DNA of 64,000 nucleotides from contig CM049395.1 of NCBI GenBank assembly GCA_026929865.2, positions 30,126,001-30,190,000 on the forward strand, given 5' to 3'. Shown in pieces: positions 26,351 through 40,328 of this stretch. Positions within the stretch are counted from its first letter, which is position 1; the number at the start of each line of letters is the position of its first letter. The DNA is from Hyperoplus lanceolatus (taxonomy: Eukaryota > Chordata > Actinopteri > Uranoscopiformes > Ammodytidae). A program made the position numbers and the translations under genes. The notes below the pieces were generated by a model. It saw nothing but the letters and a program-made list of their open reading frames with translations, was not told the DNA's origin and searched no databases.

Positions 26351-27156
26351 CCTCATTTCCACCGAGCAGAGCGGATCGGGTCAGAGCGGCTCGGTCTGCT
26401 TATTCTGGCTTTTTTTATTTGCCAGAAGTTGGGTCCGGAAATAAGCGCGCCTAACCGCCTTAATGCCTCGTTTCCACCGAGTAGAGCGGGTCGGTTGGAG
26501 CGCCTCAGAGCGGGACAGCTCACTTTTAAGAATCTCGGTGGTGTTTCCACCTCCGACCCTAGCTTACAGGTAGGGCGGGGTTTAGGCTGGACTGCGATAG
26601 CCGCCGCCAGAATGTGGGTCAAACTATCGGGCTGTGGAAAAACTGTGGTTATGCCAGCGGTCTCTTGTTTTTGCTTGGTCAAACCAGCCGCTTCTTTATT
26701 TATTCCCCCCGTGTTGTTGTGAGCGTAAACGCATAGAGACGGCTCGGTGCAACTGATAGAGACAGTGAGCGAACAGCGCTGGCTGCGGCAGCTACGTGAC
26801 ATCGTAGCAGTGGGACATAGTGTAGCCAACTGATTCATTTAATGACGAGGAAAAACACCACACAATAATTAGTGCTGCGCTCACATTTTCGCCAAAACAC
26901 AAGACTCTTGCCGAGGTGACTACACACGGTGGAAATGATTCTTTCGACCAATAAACGGACGCCATGTGTGGCTCCGCCTTTTCGGCACCCTTTCAGACGG
27001 CTATACCCCAACGGAGGACTACTGAAATTAGGTGCGGCTTAGAGCGGTTAGGTGCGCTTATACCCGTACCCTACCCAACTTTTGGCAAATGAAAAGCCAA
27101 AATACCCAGACCAAACCGCTCCGACCCAACCCGCACTACTCGGTGGAAACGAGGCA
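26351..27156 (-). mobile_element. hAT-type MITE with a doubled left end
   Basis: The right end is ACTCGGTGGAAACGAGGCA. Matching inverted ends occur twice on the left: TACCTCATTTCCACCGAGCA at about 26350 and TGCCTCGTTTCCACCGAGTA at about 26463. Both are followed by AGAGCGG-type sequence. CCTCGTTTCCACCGAG ends are a familiar hAT MITE signature in fish. The interior (about 26780-27020) is the reverse complement of the repeats at 24655 and 27183. No convincing 8-bp duplication is found. The minus frame at 26838-26353 is not a gene. Confidence 0.7.
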
Positions 27157-27182
27157 TAAGACACCCTAAGCCTCTCCTATTT

Positions 27183-27660
27183 TCGGTACTTCTCTGTTGG
27201 GGTTCCAGCAGTCTGAAAGGGTGCCGAAAAGGTGAAGCTACACACTTCTGTCCGTTGACTGGTCGAAAGAAACATTTCGCCATTAAATTGCCGTGTGTAG
27301 TCACCTCGGCAAGAGTTAAGAGAGTTTTGTGTTTAGCGAAAAATTACGGCGCAGCACTATGTTTATTGTGTGGTGTTTTTCCTCTTCATTAAATTAATCA
27401 AAGGGCTACACTGTGTCCCACTGCTTCAATGTAGAGGGATAAATGATTTTTTGAGGGGGGAATATACTGAACAGAAGTTTAACCAATGATAGATTTGATG
27501 CCCACTTTTGTTGTTTTTTGGCCACAGATTCGGTTAGTTCGCTGTTGGTTTGGTGTTTCAATGCAGATAGAGATTTTCACAAAATATTGATTTTATTTTA
27601 TTTAACCTTTATTTAACCGGGAGAAGTCTCATTGAGATTAAAACTCTCTTTTACAAGAGA
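27183..27660 (+). repeat. hAT-type MITE-derived repeat, copy R
   Basis: Partner of 24655-25130. It begins only about 27 bp after the preceding element ends, in the opposite orientation to that element's interior, giving a head-to-head arrangement of related sequences. Confidence 0.75.
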
Positions 27661-28234
27661 AATAATGGGCTGGCCAATGGACAGCTCCCTTTTAATATGG
27701 TGATTGTACAGAGTAAGTTGAAGCATATGTATTAGATGCATTGGACGAATAATGCCATGTACTTTCAGACAGTCTCTTCTTTATCAATAATGATGTTGGA
27801 CTTGGTTGGTATATGCCAAAAGTAAGTGAAGTAGTCATGTAAAGAATGAAAAAAAGTTTGAGATAAAAGTTCTCAGAAGCTGTTGCCTGACCCGCCAGGC
27901 TCTGTTAAGTGCATTTTGAGACCTTAACTGCATGGAGGTAATGTGGGGTGCATCGAATAATGACCCACTTTTCCAGCTGTCTGTCAGGTGATCAAAAAAA
28001 AGGTAATAAAAAATCGGTACAAAATATGACCCTGCAGCTCAACCCATGTCATTCAAATCAATCTAAAGGTTATTTGTATTAAAGCTTTAATACAAATAGA
28101 TGCAAATGTGCTTTTATGTTCATTTGAGACAGTAAGTCCATGTAGTCTTGCAGGCACAGGCTGAGAAAAACAGGAACTGTAGCCTACAGTTGCAGTATGT
28201 GCTGGTTGTCAGGGGTTCTGCTTTAGCACACTTG
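27661..28234. other. Intronic DNA, nothing recognised
   Basis: No gene or repeat is recognised. Confidence 0.4.
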
Positions 28235-28526
28235 ATATATTAATCGCCAACTATTTTGATAATCGATTAATCGTTTCGAGTAATTTTTTAATAAAAAATT
28301 TCCAAATTCTGCAGCTTCTCAAATGTGAATATTTTCTGGTTTCTTTAATCCTATTTTGACAATAAACTGAAATATCTGTGTGTTTTGGACGTAACAATAC
28401 ATTTGAGGACGTCTACATGGGCTTTGGAAAATTAATCAAAATTTTTCACCATTTTCTGACATTTTACGGACCAAAATACTAATAATCGACAGATTAATCG
28501 ATTATCAAAATAATCGTTAGCCCTAT
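28235..28526. mobile_element. MITE with ATTTTGATAATCGATTAATC inverted ends
   Basis: The left arm ACTATTTTGATAATCGATTA (28250-28269) pairs with TTAATCGATTATCAAAATAA (28494-28513). The right edge TAACGATTATTTTGATAATC on the other strand is preceded by AGGGCT, a common hAT-type end across vertebrates (TAGGGCTGCAACTAACGATT). The element is about 290 bp and non-coding. Confidence 0.75.
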
Positions 28527-30843
28527 TGATGAGTTTAACAAGCGCCTACCTTTTTTAGACTACAGTTGGTGTACTGTAGTAGACTGAAGACGTTTGAAGG
28601 CTTTGCCCAGACACTGCATTCAGTGTTGTACTAAAATGTTTATTTTTTTAATCTTCTGACATCAAAACGTAAGCGGTTATGAATTGAGTGTACATTTTTT
28701 GCAGTTTTGAAGCCTCAACATTTACAGTAATAGTGGATGTTTGGAAAACATGTCAACAACATCATATTCCAGGATGTTTGATTGTGCACATTGGCTGTAC
28801 CTTCAAAGGCTGTCATAGAAGGCAGACTATACTCTACATGCTATGGCTATACAAATTATAATTATTTACATCACCAATTTAGAATGTGTTTCAAATAACT
28901 TTCAAATAACAAATTGAAATAAAAACGCCATCATTGGTTTCCAGAGCCCATTGGGGGGTGGGGGGCTGTTTGGATGTATGAGGAGGTGTGCCAACCCACC
29001 TGTAATAAAAAGCACCTGTCCTAATGCTAAAAAGAAGTGATTGCACCTACTCATTCATATATTACGTTTCAGGGAAAATGAGCAGAGGTGATACATCACA
29101 TAGCTAAAGCCACATTTTTGTTTAGTGAGATGACTGTTTTAGACCATCACCCATCAAATCAAATAAGATACAGTCCTTGCTGCAAGGTCCCCAAATGGAA
29201 TAACTGCTTTGTTGTTTGTGTATAATATTCAACATGCACTTAGACAAACCAGTTCGTATTCCCATCCGATAATAACTTTTTTCACCGGCTCTGAGTTCAA
29301 CACAACAGAACACATCACATTAGTGCTCTCTCTCCCTCATTACTTCTTCATGGAAACACTGGTTTGTCTCAAATGACTTGACGATGCTTTTAACTTTATG
29401 AGCTCAACTTCATCACAGAAGGCTCTTAGCTGTCCTCTCTTCACATCCCCCTTGGTCTTCTGTGCATTTGTACATGAATTCCATAGTGCTATATCATTCA
29501 TTGAATACATTGAACCATAATCTCTTGTGCAACCAACACACTTCAACACACCATGTAAAGCCCTGTGCATAAGGTTGCATCTACTGTTTTTATTGACTTG
29601 CGCAAGAAGAATGAGTAGTGAGAATCCACCATGCCTTTAGTTAATGCTTGTCATGCATCTGCTTCTTGGGGAGATAACATGTTGAGTCACTCGCAGAGCA
29701 ACGAGTATTACCAAGGGAGAGGAGAGGGAAAAGAGAGTGACAGAGCAGATATAGAGAGGAGAAAAGAAAAGAAGGATGGCCTATTACGCTCCATTTAGAC
29801 ACTTTTCAATTTGGAGGAAATCCGCTGTGTGTTGGCCTCTTTACACCGTCTCATCTACAGATACGTGAGTGATGTGAAAAGACGGGAGTTAGGGCTGGGC
29901 CGGGTGATGACAGTGTTTATCATGGTGAGTCAGGGAAGGAAACAGGAAGACGGACGTCATATCTGAATGGGTCAATATTTGATTACAAAATTAAAGCATA
30001 AAGAGTATGCTATTTGGAAGAAATCCAGTTTAGACAAAAATAACGTGTCAAAATACTACATACGATGGATGGATGGATGGATAATACGATCGGCCTCATT
30101 TGTTATATATGACATATGCAGCTATGCAGTTTAATAAGAAGCCTCAGGAAGTACCACCAAGGTCTTACACATGAGTGGCTATGCAAATACGGGGTTAATA
30201 GGGTTCATTTCCCACGTGTCTCTTGTGTATCTTGCTAAGTGATCTGACCTTCTGTCAAGGAAACAGCTCATTTGATACTACTTGTTTTCATTTGATGGAT
30301 CCACACTGAATTATTACTCAACTCTACCGTCCCTCTCAGCTTTATGGAAACCTAGTAGCAACGTAATGTTTTGGTTCAAAGACACAACAACTTTACAAAA
30401 TGATTGACTCTCAGTAGTCTCATTAGCTTTTTTTATTAGTGGTAGCTGTTTTCAGAGAGGAGAGAAACCCTGAAAAGTAATATGCCTACACTCAATAATA
30501 CCTTCTAAGCACCAGAAAGCAGAGATAGCATTTGTAGAGCCAGACATTTTCCTGAGGAGACCAACAGACGAAAAGAGAACTAGGCTACTGAAATTCATAT
30601 TATGCCTTGCATGAACCAGCAAAAATTAAATTAAAGTGATTCATGTATTATAAAATAGATTTTAAAAATGAGTTAACACAGTGCTTGTATTTCAAATAGT
30701 TCTGTTGCGATATTATAAACTTTTGAAATGCTGAAGCTAGTTTGAAACTGGAATTTTTAGCATCTCTGTGTGTTTTGCTACCATGTATTCAGATACAACA
30801 TTGAACCAAGAGGGACAGATTTGGGGGACCGGAGGGAGATGGT
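28527..30843. other. Intronic DNA, nothing recognised
   Basis: No gene is visible. A short GGAT run at about 30064-30083 is the only simple repeat. Confidence 0.45.
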
Positions 30844-30851
30844 GTAGAGTA

Positions 30852-31451
30852 GTAGCCTGGCTCCGCCCGCCCGCCTACTTCCGGCCAAATTTCATTTTCC
30901 CTTCAGTAGTCAGTCTGGGTGTACAGCGCATTTCCCAGATTCTCCGGAGAATCTACGATCGGCCAATCAGCGAACAGAGCGAGTGGCTGAGAACGCTCCA
31001 GTTTCAGTTGAATGCTGCGTTGCTTTATACTCGGAAGAAGGAGATTTCCGACTTGGTAGTTCCGAGTTCCGACCTGTCTGTGTTCCAGTGCATCTGCTCG
31101 CGAAAGTATGGACGCCTAAAACCTTTCTCATCCAAATAACTAAACGTTAGGCTCTAACAAGTTACTGTTGCCAGGTACCGGTAGATTCATAGACTACAAT
31201 ATGTAGTGAAGTCGGAAATTTCCGAGTTCCCTGTCCAACTGGAAGGCACCATCAAAAGCCGGCTCATGACACACGTGATGACCAAACGTGATGCGATTGG
31301 TTGGCTAATCCAGAGTGGCACTGGGCAGATCCAATAGTTTTAAACTTCGACAGACACCCGCCTCCAAGTGAGTTAACGTTTGCCAATTACAGCACTTCCA
31401 GACCATCTGTACAAATGAAATGAAGTACGGTGGTCTGGTTGGACCAGGCTA
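30852..31451. mobile_element. 600-bp non-autonomous hAT element with perfect 8-bp duplication
   Basis: GTAGAGTA at 30844-30851 is repeated exactly at 31452-31459. The ends carry TAGCCTGG (30853-30860) and its complement CCAGGCTA (31444-31451), and the similarity continues less perfectly inward (CCGCCCGCC against CCAACCAGACC). An 8-bp duplication points to hAT. The interior is GC-richer than the intron. The open frame at 30768-31139 starts outside the element and is not a gene. Confidence 0.8.
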
Positions 31452-31459
31452 GTAGAGTA

Positions 31460-32218
<759 letters not shown>

Positions 32219-32442
32219 TACACATATGGACATGTCGATGGCTGCATGCCCATTTGTAAAGAGTGCAATGTGTCCAAAGGCGCTGTCTGCAGACTCTGTT
32301 TGTCACAGCTCATGTAGCACAAAGGGAACAGGAGACTGTCCCATATGTTGCTCATGTCTGTTGGGACTGCTGTGAAAAGTGCCCTCCTCTTCCTCCACAC
32401 TCCTTATGAAACAAATTTAAATCTAAATCAGAGATTCATGGG

Positions 32443-32545
32443 GGTCGCTCGTGGTGTAGTGGTTAGAGCGTCTCCTTAGAGGCTTATGCCTCGCAGCAGA
32501 GCAGACCCGGGTCAGTTCTCTGCATGTCCTCCCCTTTTTGCCCCA
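32443..32545 (+). mobile_element. Degraded tRNA-derived SINE head
   Basis: GTCGCTCGTGGTGTAGTGGT followed by TAGAGCGTCTCC resembles a tRNA 5' half with an internal A box. A damaged B-box-like GACCCGGGTCAGTTC lies about 40 bp on, then CTGCATGTCCTCCCCTTT, a tail shared by fish tRNA SINEs. It cannot fold as a working tRNA. Confidence 0.5.
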
Positions 32546-33071
32546 TTTCAACTGTGTCTGAAAATCCTCAGTGTAGTCCTGAAATTATTAGTTGCTAAGT
32601 CTACTGACAGAAGAAGAATCCACATCAAATTATTAGACAATTGATGAATCGGTTAAGTACTTTCTCAAGAAAAAATGCCAGTTTCACCCTACTACTTGCT
32701 GTAGTTTGGTGGCTTTACGAGACTAGTCACAGCCTAAAGTATCACTAAATTTGAGGATCTTCTTAATTTTTTTGCGACAAAACAGTATTGCGAGAAAAAT
32801 AAGGACAATTGTAACAAAGATCCTTCGCCAAATTCAAAGAATGTTTTAATTTACATAGATAAGGCTATGTGCACCACTGGGCTCCACAACACCACTGGTT
32901 GGCATAATTTTGTCTGAAATGTAACTGTAATAGGCTTAAGTGTGAACTGCAGCATCACTGGTCAGAAAAGGTTGAGAAGAGATAGATGGAGCAGTGTTTT
33001 TCGACTCCAGCGTTTTAGCCGCAAGAAAACAAGCCGCTCGAGTGCAACAGAGATTCTGAAATACGAATTTA
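32546..33071. other. Intronic DNA, nothing recognised
   Basis: No gene or repeat is recognised. Confidence 0.4.
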
Positions 33072-33091
33072 AGTGTGCGCGTGTGTGTGCG

Positions 33092-33142
<51 letters not shown>
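33072..33142. repeat. (GT)n microsatellite with GC interruptions
   Basis: The interrupted left part becomes a pure GT run, ending in GTATGTGTCC. Confidence 0.93.
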
Positions 33143-33144
<2 letters not shown>

Positions 33145-33159
33145 CCATCTGTGTTAGCT

Positions 33160-33265
33160 GTGTGATGGATTGGCAGCCCATCCACGGTGTCCTCTTGCAT
33201 CCAGGTTCCAAAGGGATAAGCCCCAGCACCTGTGACTGTGCATGAGAATAAGTAGATAAAGAAAG
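33160..33265 (+). repeat. Old dispersed-repeat tail (GATGGATTGGCAGCCCATCC type)
   Basis: GTGATGGATTGGCAGCCCAT followed by GGTGTCCTC, GGGATAAGCCCCAGCACCTG and AATAAGTAGATAAAG matches, from memory, the common fish repeat reading GTGATGGACTGGCGACC...CTCCAGCCCC...GATAAGCGG. Diverged and non-coding. Confidence 0.6.
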
Positions 33266-35013
<1,748 letters not shown>

Positions 35014-35029
35014 ACTTTCTTCTAAAGAT

Positions 35030-35205
35030 ATGTTTTCTGCATTTTTATGCTTCATTTGATAGTGCAGAGAGACAGAGGTAAAATGGGGCAGAGAGGGAAG
35101 TGACATGCAGAGAACGACCGCGGGCCGGAATCGAACCCGGGTCTGCTGCTGCTGGGCCCGGCCCGGGGGGGGGGACGCCCTACCAACTGAGCTAAGGGCG
35201 CCCCC
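35030..35205 (-). mobile_element. tRNA-derived SINE
   Basis: Read on the minus strand it begins GGGCGCCCTTAGCTCAGTTG with GTAGGGCG (A box), then a G/C-rich arm, then CCGGGTTCGATTCCGGCCCG (B box) and CGGTCGTTCTCTGCATGTCA with a CCTCTCTGCCC-type tail. This is a tRNA-like head with a shared fish SINE tail. The anticodon arm is replaced by a C9 run (G9 on the + strand at about 35164-35173), so it is not a functional tRNA gene. Confidence 0.8.
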
Positions 35206-36089
35206 CTTTGTTCTTCACTTTCTTGCTTCCATTGCGTTCACAGAAGATTTATGCTCTTTAGTACTGGAAGCAGAGCCGTTTGGCTCCAGGCCAACCAACT
35301 GCAGAGTGGCTTCAGAATTTCGGTTGTCTTGTTGGCTTGTTGCTCTTGGGAGTTAATTGATCCCTCTACCTCTGCTCCAGCCGATACTGATGTGGAAAGA
35401 TGTGGCAATGACCTGACACTGCGTTGGGTGGAGCCATGCCACTAGTGGTCCCAAGAAATAGTGAAGAGTAGCAGAGTTTTTTTTTTTGTCATTTTGCATT
35501 TTAATGCATCTTCACTCTTTGCATCTTCTTCATATTTTCACCCACACACATTCTTCTCAACCCTCCACTTTCAGTTGGAATGGCTGAATCTTGAACAGTA
35601 CATGTTTGAGAAGTGCTCATGCTTCATAAATGGTTTGAGGTATCCTAAATTTAACTGTGAGAGGTCCATTATCTTTTTGTATGTCACTCGTCATTTTAAT
35701 GTTAATGTTGAGCTGCCAAAATTCAACCAGCAATGTAACTAGATTAATAGTTTGGATGTGGAGGGGTTGATAAATATATTACTGTGGAGATTTGAATATA
35801 ACATTAGCCAGCGTGGTCTGTTAAAGGAGTGGGCAGGTGGTATAAGCAGTGTGAGTGATGAACAATAACCAAACATGTGAAGAGATGCAGCCTGCTGCTG
35901 AACAATAGCCAAAGGAGTTTGATACACAGAAAATGTAACAGAAACTGGGCCAAAAAAAATAGGGGAGAGAGCTAGAGAAAAGTGGAGCTGCTATCTGAGA
36001 GCTTCAACTCATCTGTTTATTCGGGCATGCCTACTGCACAGTTGTTGTATCTGTACCTTGTGGGCATTCAGCTGACATTCAAATAACTA
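35206..36089. other. Intronic DNA, nothing recognised
   Basis: No gene or repeat is recognised. Confidence 0.4.
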
Positions 36090-36347
36090 GTGAAGGAGCC
36101 AGAGTGCCATTCAGTCAACATTCAGTGACCCCTCGAAATAAAGCTAAAACAGAAGCAAGATAAGGTATAGGACTGATATGGAACTGTCCAAATAGTCAAT
36201 AATCCTGGTTTGAATGTAGCCTTTATATGCAAACGTTGGGCGTTTACTGGCAGCATCCGCTTTCTTGGCAACCTTTAGCTAAAATGCCAATGTGAGGCAG
36301 CTTTTGGAGGGATACAAGGATGGTAATTTTTATACACGCAACTTATA
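36090..36347 (+). repeat. Direct repeat unit A (258 bp)
   Basis: GTGAAGGAGCCAGAGTGCCA through GCAACTTATA, repeated at 36723-36979 with a single missing T as the only difference I can find. The two units are separated by 375 bp. Confidence 0.95.
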
Positions 36348-36469
36348 AATATACAACCTGAACCTATACAACTTATAATATACAACCCAGACCGTCCCAT
36401 CCGGGTTGAAGCGCATACATTTCTGTTTTGGTTTAGGGAGCAGAGGAGAGGAGAGGGTGGAAGTGTGAG

Positions 36470-36473
<4 letters not shown>

Positions 36474-36502
<29 letters not shown>
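36474..36502. repeat. (TA)n microsatellite
   Basis: A TATATA run followed by CACACA, lying between the two direct-repeat units. Confidence 0.9.
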
Positions 36503-36511
<9 letters not shown>

Positions 36512-36722
36512 GTATTCTGTATATGTTATATTAATGTAAAAATGAAAAGATTAAAAGGGATAAATGAATAGGGACAGCAACAGCCTATTTTCTTTTTTAA
36601 ACCTTTTATTATTTCTCTTTCAAGTAATGCACCTATTATGAATACCACAACACATAAACAACAGCTTAAGCTCAAGAAAGAGATATAAGTAAGAACCTGA
36701 CCTCTGACTTTAAGGATCCCTT

Positions 36723-36979
36723 GTGAAGGAGCCAGAGTGCCATTCAGTCAACATTCAGTGACCCCTCGAAATAAAGCTAAAACAGAAGCAAGATAAGGTA
36801 TAGGACTGATATGGAACTGTCCAAATAGTCAATAATCCTGGTTTGAATGTAGCCTTTATATGCAAACGTTGGGCGTTTACTGGCAGCATCCGCTTTCTTG
36901 GCAACCTTTAGCTAAAATGCCAATGTGAGGCAGCTTTTGGAGGGATACAAGGATGGTAATTTTATACACGCAACTTATA
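36723..36979 (+). repeat. Direct repeat unit B (257 bp)
   Basis: Near-identical partner of 36090-36347. There is no coding content, no tRNA-like box and no inverted terminus. Confidence 0.95.
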
Positions 36980-39109
36980 TTGAAGCTTACCCAACCTTTG
37001 ACATTTCTGAAATGGAAATGTCACAGGTTAGCAGAAAAAAATCAAAAATAATACTGATTTAACGTTAATATAAATTATTGTTCAAGAATGTTGTCCACAT
37101 AACACTTCATACTCCCTCTTCTGTTGTTATCCAACCCCCACACTTATAAGACATGCCAGATGCAGCTGTGGTCTTCAGCCTTAGACTTTGTAACTTCGTA
37201 TTAGTTGTTCTTTTGCCAAATGCTCACACTGACTCACACACCTGCTCCCCTGAGATTATTGAGCCTCTGTCTTTGTTGGCAGTATTAATTTCCTGTCAGG
37301 GCGTTTATTTAAGCAGTCATAACCTGTGTGTTTGCTTGATAGCGTCCTCTCATAAGCAATGTGGCACACACCTAAACGTCTTCGCAATGATGCTGCTTGT
37401 ATCATACATCAGCCTGCACCTCTGACAATGAAATTTTATTTTCTTTCGGTCAGTTAATAGTTCAAATGACAATTGAACTAGATCGTACCACCTCATATCC
37501 TTATTTGTCAAGCTAGTAGATAAATATGGAGCCCTGAATAAATGTATTCAAAGTTTTAATACGGGTCCCAAATGTGATGGTACAAAGTCATGCTATTGGC
37601 CTGTTGAGTAACGTCACAAACTAAAAACAATGTTTTTGGAATAATGACAATTTTCACAAAAAAATTATCAGCGTGACAGTGTATGTGGGAGGAAAGTATC
37701 CATACCTAAATGAAAATGGTTTTATCCTCTGCAGACGGATTCAGATTTGGAGTGTTTTCATTACTCAATTAACAAAATGCATCGTTATGTACAGGATGCC
37801 AATGTGATTACATAGCTACAATCGCATAGCCCACAACACTGCATGCACACTTGCATCCATTCATGTCTTTTGAGGCTCCATTTTCAGGGCACGTTGAGTG
37901 CTTTCCGCTCCATATAGATTCTCATAAATATTCAGTTTGAACGGACCCATGTATGCATTCGGAGGAAGTTGGCCATGTGTGTATAATTGAAGAATTCGAT
38001 TAAACTTTAAGGTTGGCTGAAATGGCTGACATAAAGGTATTCATGAGTGTATCCACTCCACACTAGCATATTAGAGTATGCTTATGTTTAACTTTGCTGT
38101 TGTTGAATGAACCAATACTTAGTCTACTATACCAGAGGTCTATGGGGCATTCAAATGTAAAATTAACACTTCATACACTTTTGTTTTGATCACAATATGA
38201 CTCCACTTGTTTTCCCTTTTAAGCTATTTTAAAGACACTGGCCAGTTCAAATTCAGATTGGTAATAATCCTCGTCTCTTTCTGTCTTCTGCCTCTTACCT
38301 CTTTGAGTAAACAACATTATTGCAAACTGTTAACCAATATGACACAATAATGTGTCTGCAGACCTTTAGGATGTACTATGTGGGCATGCTAACAGCACTC
38401 TTTCACTCCTGAAACTGTTGCATCACAATCGAAAACTATTCAGTGTCTGCTGCTCCTCTCTTGTGCAATATTCTTTGTGATTCCAATGCAGGCCAGAGAG
38501 AACATGCGCAGCAATGTGATTGCATTCACAGTCCATTAACAATGTGTCTTTTATTAAATTCGGTTCAAGGTGGCGATTTCAGAGACTTCAAATAACAACT
38601 ATTCTTACTCATCTTGTTGACATTGATTTTAACTGGTTTGCATGTACAGTATGCATTGTCCCTGCCATATGATATAGTATATAGGCTATATTTGTTTTTA
38701 ATACATAATCTTTAGTTCAGATTGTAGTGTAGGCACAAGTGGGATCTTCATGAATAACAGCTGGATTGTGGAGTTTAGCAGTAAGCCTGCCTTCACAATC
38801 CAAAACATGCCACGCATCATGCAGAGGAGCATGAATGGCTCTGTGATTACTGCTGTCTGTCTGTCACTTTCATAGCTCTTTGGTCACAGCCATTTACAGT
38901 AAATTAAGAAGGAATAAAATAAGTTGTTTTTTAGGCTAATTTGTACAAAGCCTGTGTGTTAAAATGACATCATTGTTTGACATGTCTTCGAGGCATCACA
39001 TTATTCAGTTCAAAATGGGCTTATTGTCATGCCATTTTATCATTACGTTTCTGATAAATATTCAGTCTGTGCCATTGTTGGAATACATATACACATTGTC
39101 ATGTCACAT
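36980..39109. other. Intronic DNA, nothing recognised
   Basis: Over 2 kb without a recognisable gene or repeat. The frame at 37153-37425 looks like chance. Confidence 0.45.
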
Positions 39110-39884
39110 TGGCCCTCATTTATCAAACTTGCGTGGAAACTGGTGCAGATTCTGGCGCAAATACCTCCCTACGCCAGGTATCGCGTGGGATTTATCAAAC
39201 AGTCGTATCTCGCCAATCTCGCCGTACGCCCGGCCATTATTGATAAATGCGGCGGCTGAAAACAATCGTATCACGCCCCTATATTTTCTCAGTTTAGAGG
39301 CCTCGTCCAGAGGTTTTACGACATGGATATGCGCATTACGGCACAGAAGAGGAACTTCTCTGAAGTAGAAATTGACAGAATAACAGCGAAAGTAGGAAAA
39401 AAAAAGAGTTTCATTTCGGAGCATTACAAGCGACATCAAAGAACGACAGAAGGCAGCAGTTAGGAAGGAAATAACTCCTGTGGTCAACAGCGTTGATGTT
39501 GACAACAAACGATCTCCAGCGCTCAAATGCTATAAAACAGCATATATAATTATATGTCGCCATTTCTTTACATAGATGAAGAAAAAGTGGTCTGACTCAA
39601 AAATCGCCACTAAAAAAAGCGTGTTGCTGTTCTGAAATGCAACCAACTGAGGGTGCGGGCATAATATAAGTGGTAGAGGAGAAAAAGACGCACAAACTGT
39701 CCGATAATGGTCCCCATAAAATAAATACACGTCTGCAGAGATTTGAATGATTAGAATGTATTGGCCCTTTTAGATAGCACTACTCAAAAGGGGTTTAAAA
39801 ACAAAAAATAACACATTTTGCGTTTTACTGTATGACAGCATGCGCTTGGCACGAGTGGTCAGCCCGGTTGATAAATGAGGGCCA
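39110..39884. mobile_element. 775-bp element with 17-bp perfect inverted ends
   Basis: TGGCCCTCATTTATCAA at 39110-39126 is exactly inverted at 39868-39884. The next inward bases (ACTTGCGTGG / CCGGGCTGACC) do not match, but the style is that of non-autonomous DNA transposons common in fish and frogs. TGTCAC occurs near both flanks but not at equal distance, so the target duplication and superfamily are unresolved. The open frames 38964-39368 and 39526-39116 cross the boundary or carry no transposase motif. Confidence 0.75.
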
Positions 39885-40229
39885 CTGTCACTATCAGAAG
39901 AGGGATCATAGTGAGAATGGGTTTGATTCAACCAATCTAAACAAGGCAGGTGTGAAAGCATCATCAGTGTTGTTTACAAATGTGTCATGTTCACACTGGT
40001 TCTAACATACTGCACATATAACTAATGGGCTGTGACAATACACTCATCTCAAGACAAGAGATGAGATGTTTACACTTTTTGTTGTTGTTGTTGAAAATGT
40101 CAGTGAGATAATACATTGTTATTTTACACTATTGTATACAGTTTTGGTGAACGCAGGTTGTGAAAAGGAATGCACGTGTATGTAACACTTGGCATTCATT
40201 ATCAAGTAGTTTTTTTATATATTCACTGT
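39885..40229. other. Intronic DNA, nothing recognised
   Basis: No gene or repeat is recognised. Confidence 0.35.
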
Positions 40230-40328
40230 AAATCCAAAGAGAGGTGAATTCCCGCACACGGTCTTACTTGCAAAAATAGATTTATTCAATAGCAACATTT
40301 CTGAACTAGACCTTCATCAGGCAAACAT
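40230..40328. repeat. Dispersed-repeat fragment (CTAGACCTTCATCAGGCA type)
   Basis: GTGAATTCCCGCACACGGTC, then AAAATAGATTTATTCAATAG and AACTAGACCTTCATCAGGCA. The last part, reversed as TGCCTGATGAAGGTCTAG, is a sequence I associate with a frequent fish repeat. Family and boundaries are uncertain. Confidence 0.45.

Noticed and set aside
26353-26838. 161-codon minus frame
   Set aside because: It lies wholly inside a non-autonomous hAT-type element and reads through its inverted end sequence.
35105-35205. A functional tRNA gene on the minus strand
   Set aside because: The A and B boxes are good, but the anticodon arm is replaced by a C-rich run and the sequence continues into a SINE tail.
36090-36979. 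The near-identical 257-bp direct repeats as terminal repeats of a retroelement
   Set aside because: The 375 bp between them has no coding sequence, primer-binding site or polypurine tract, and the units lack TG...CA boundaries with flanking duplications. A local duplication explains them better.
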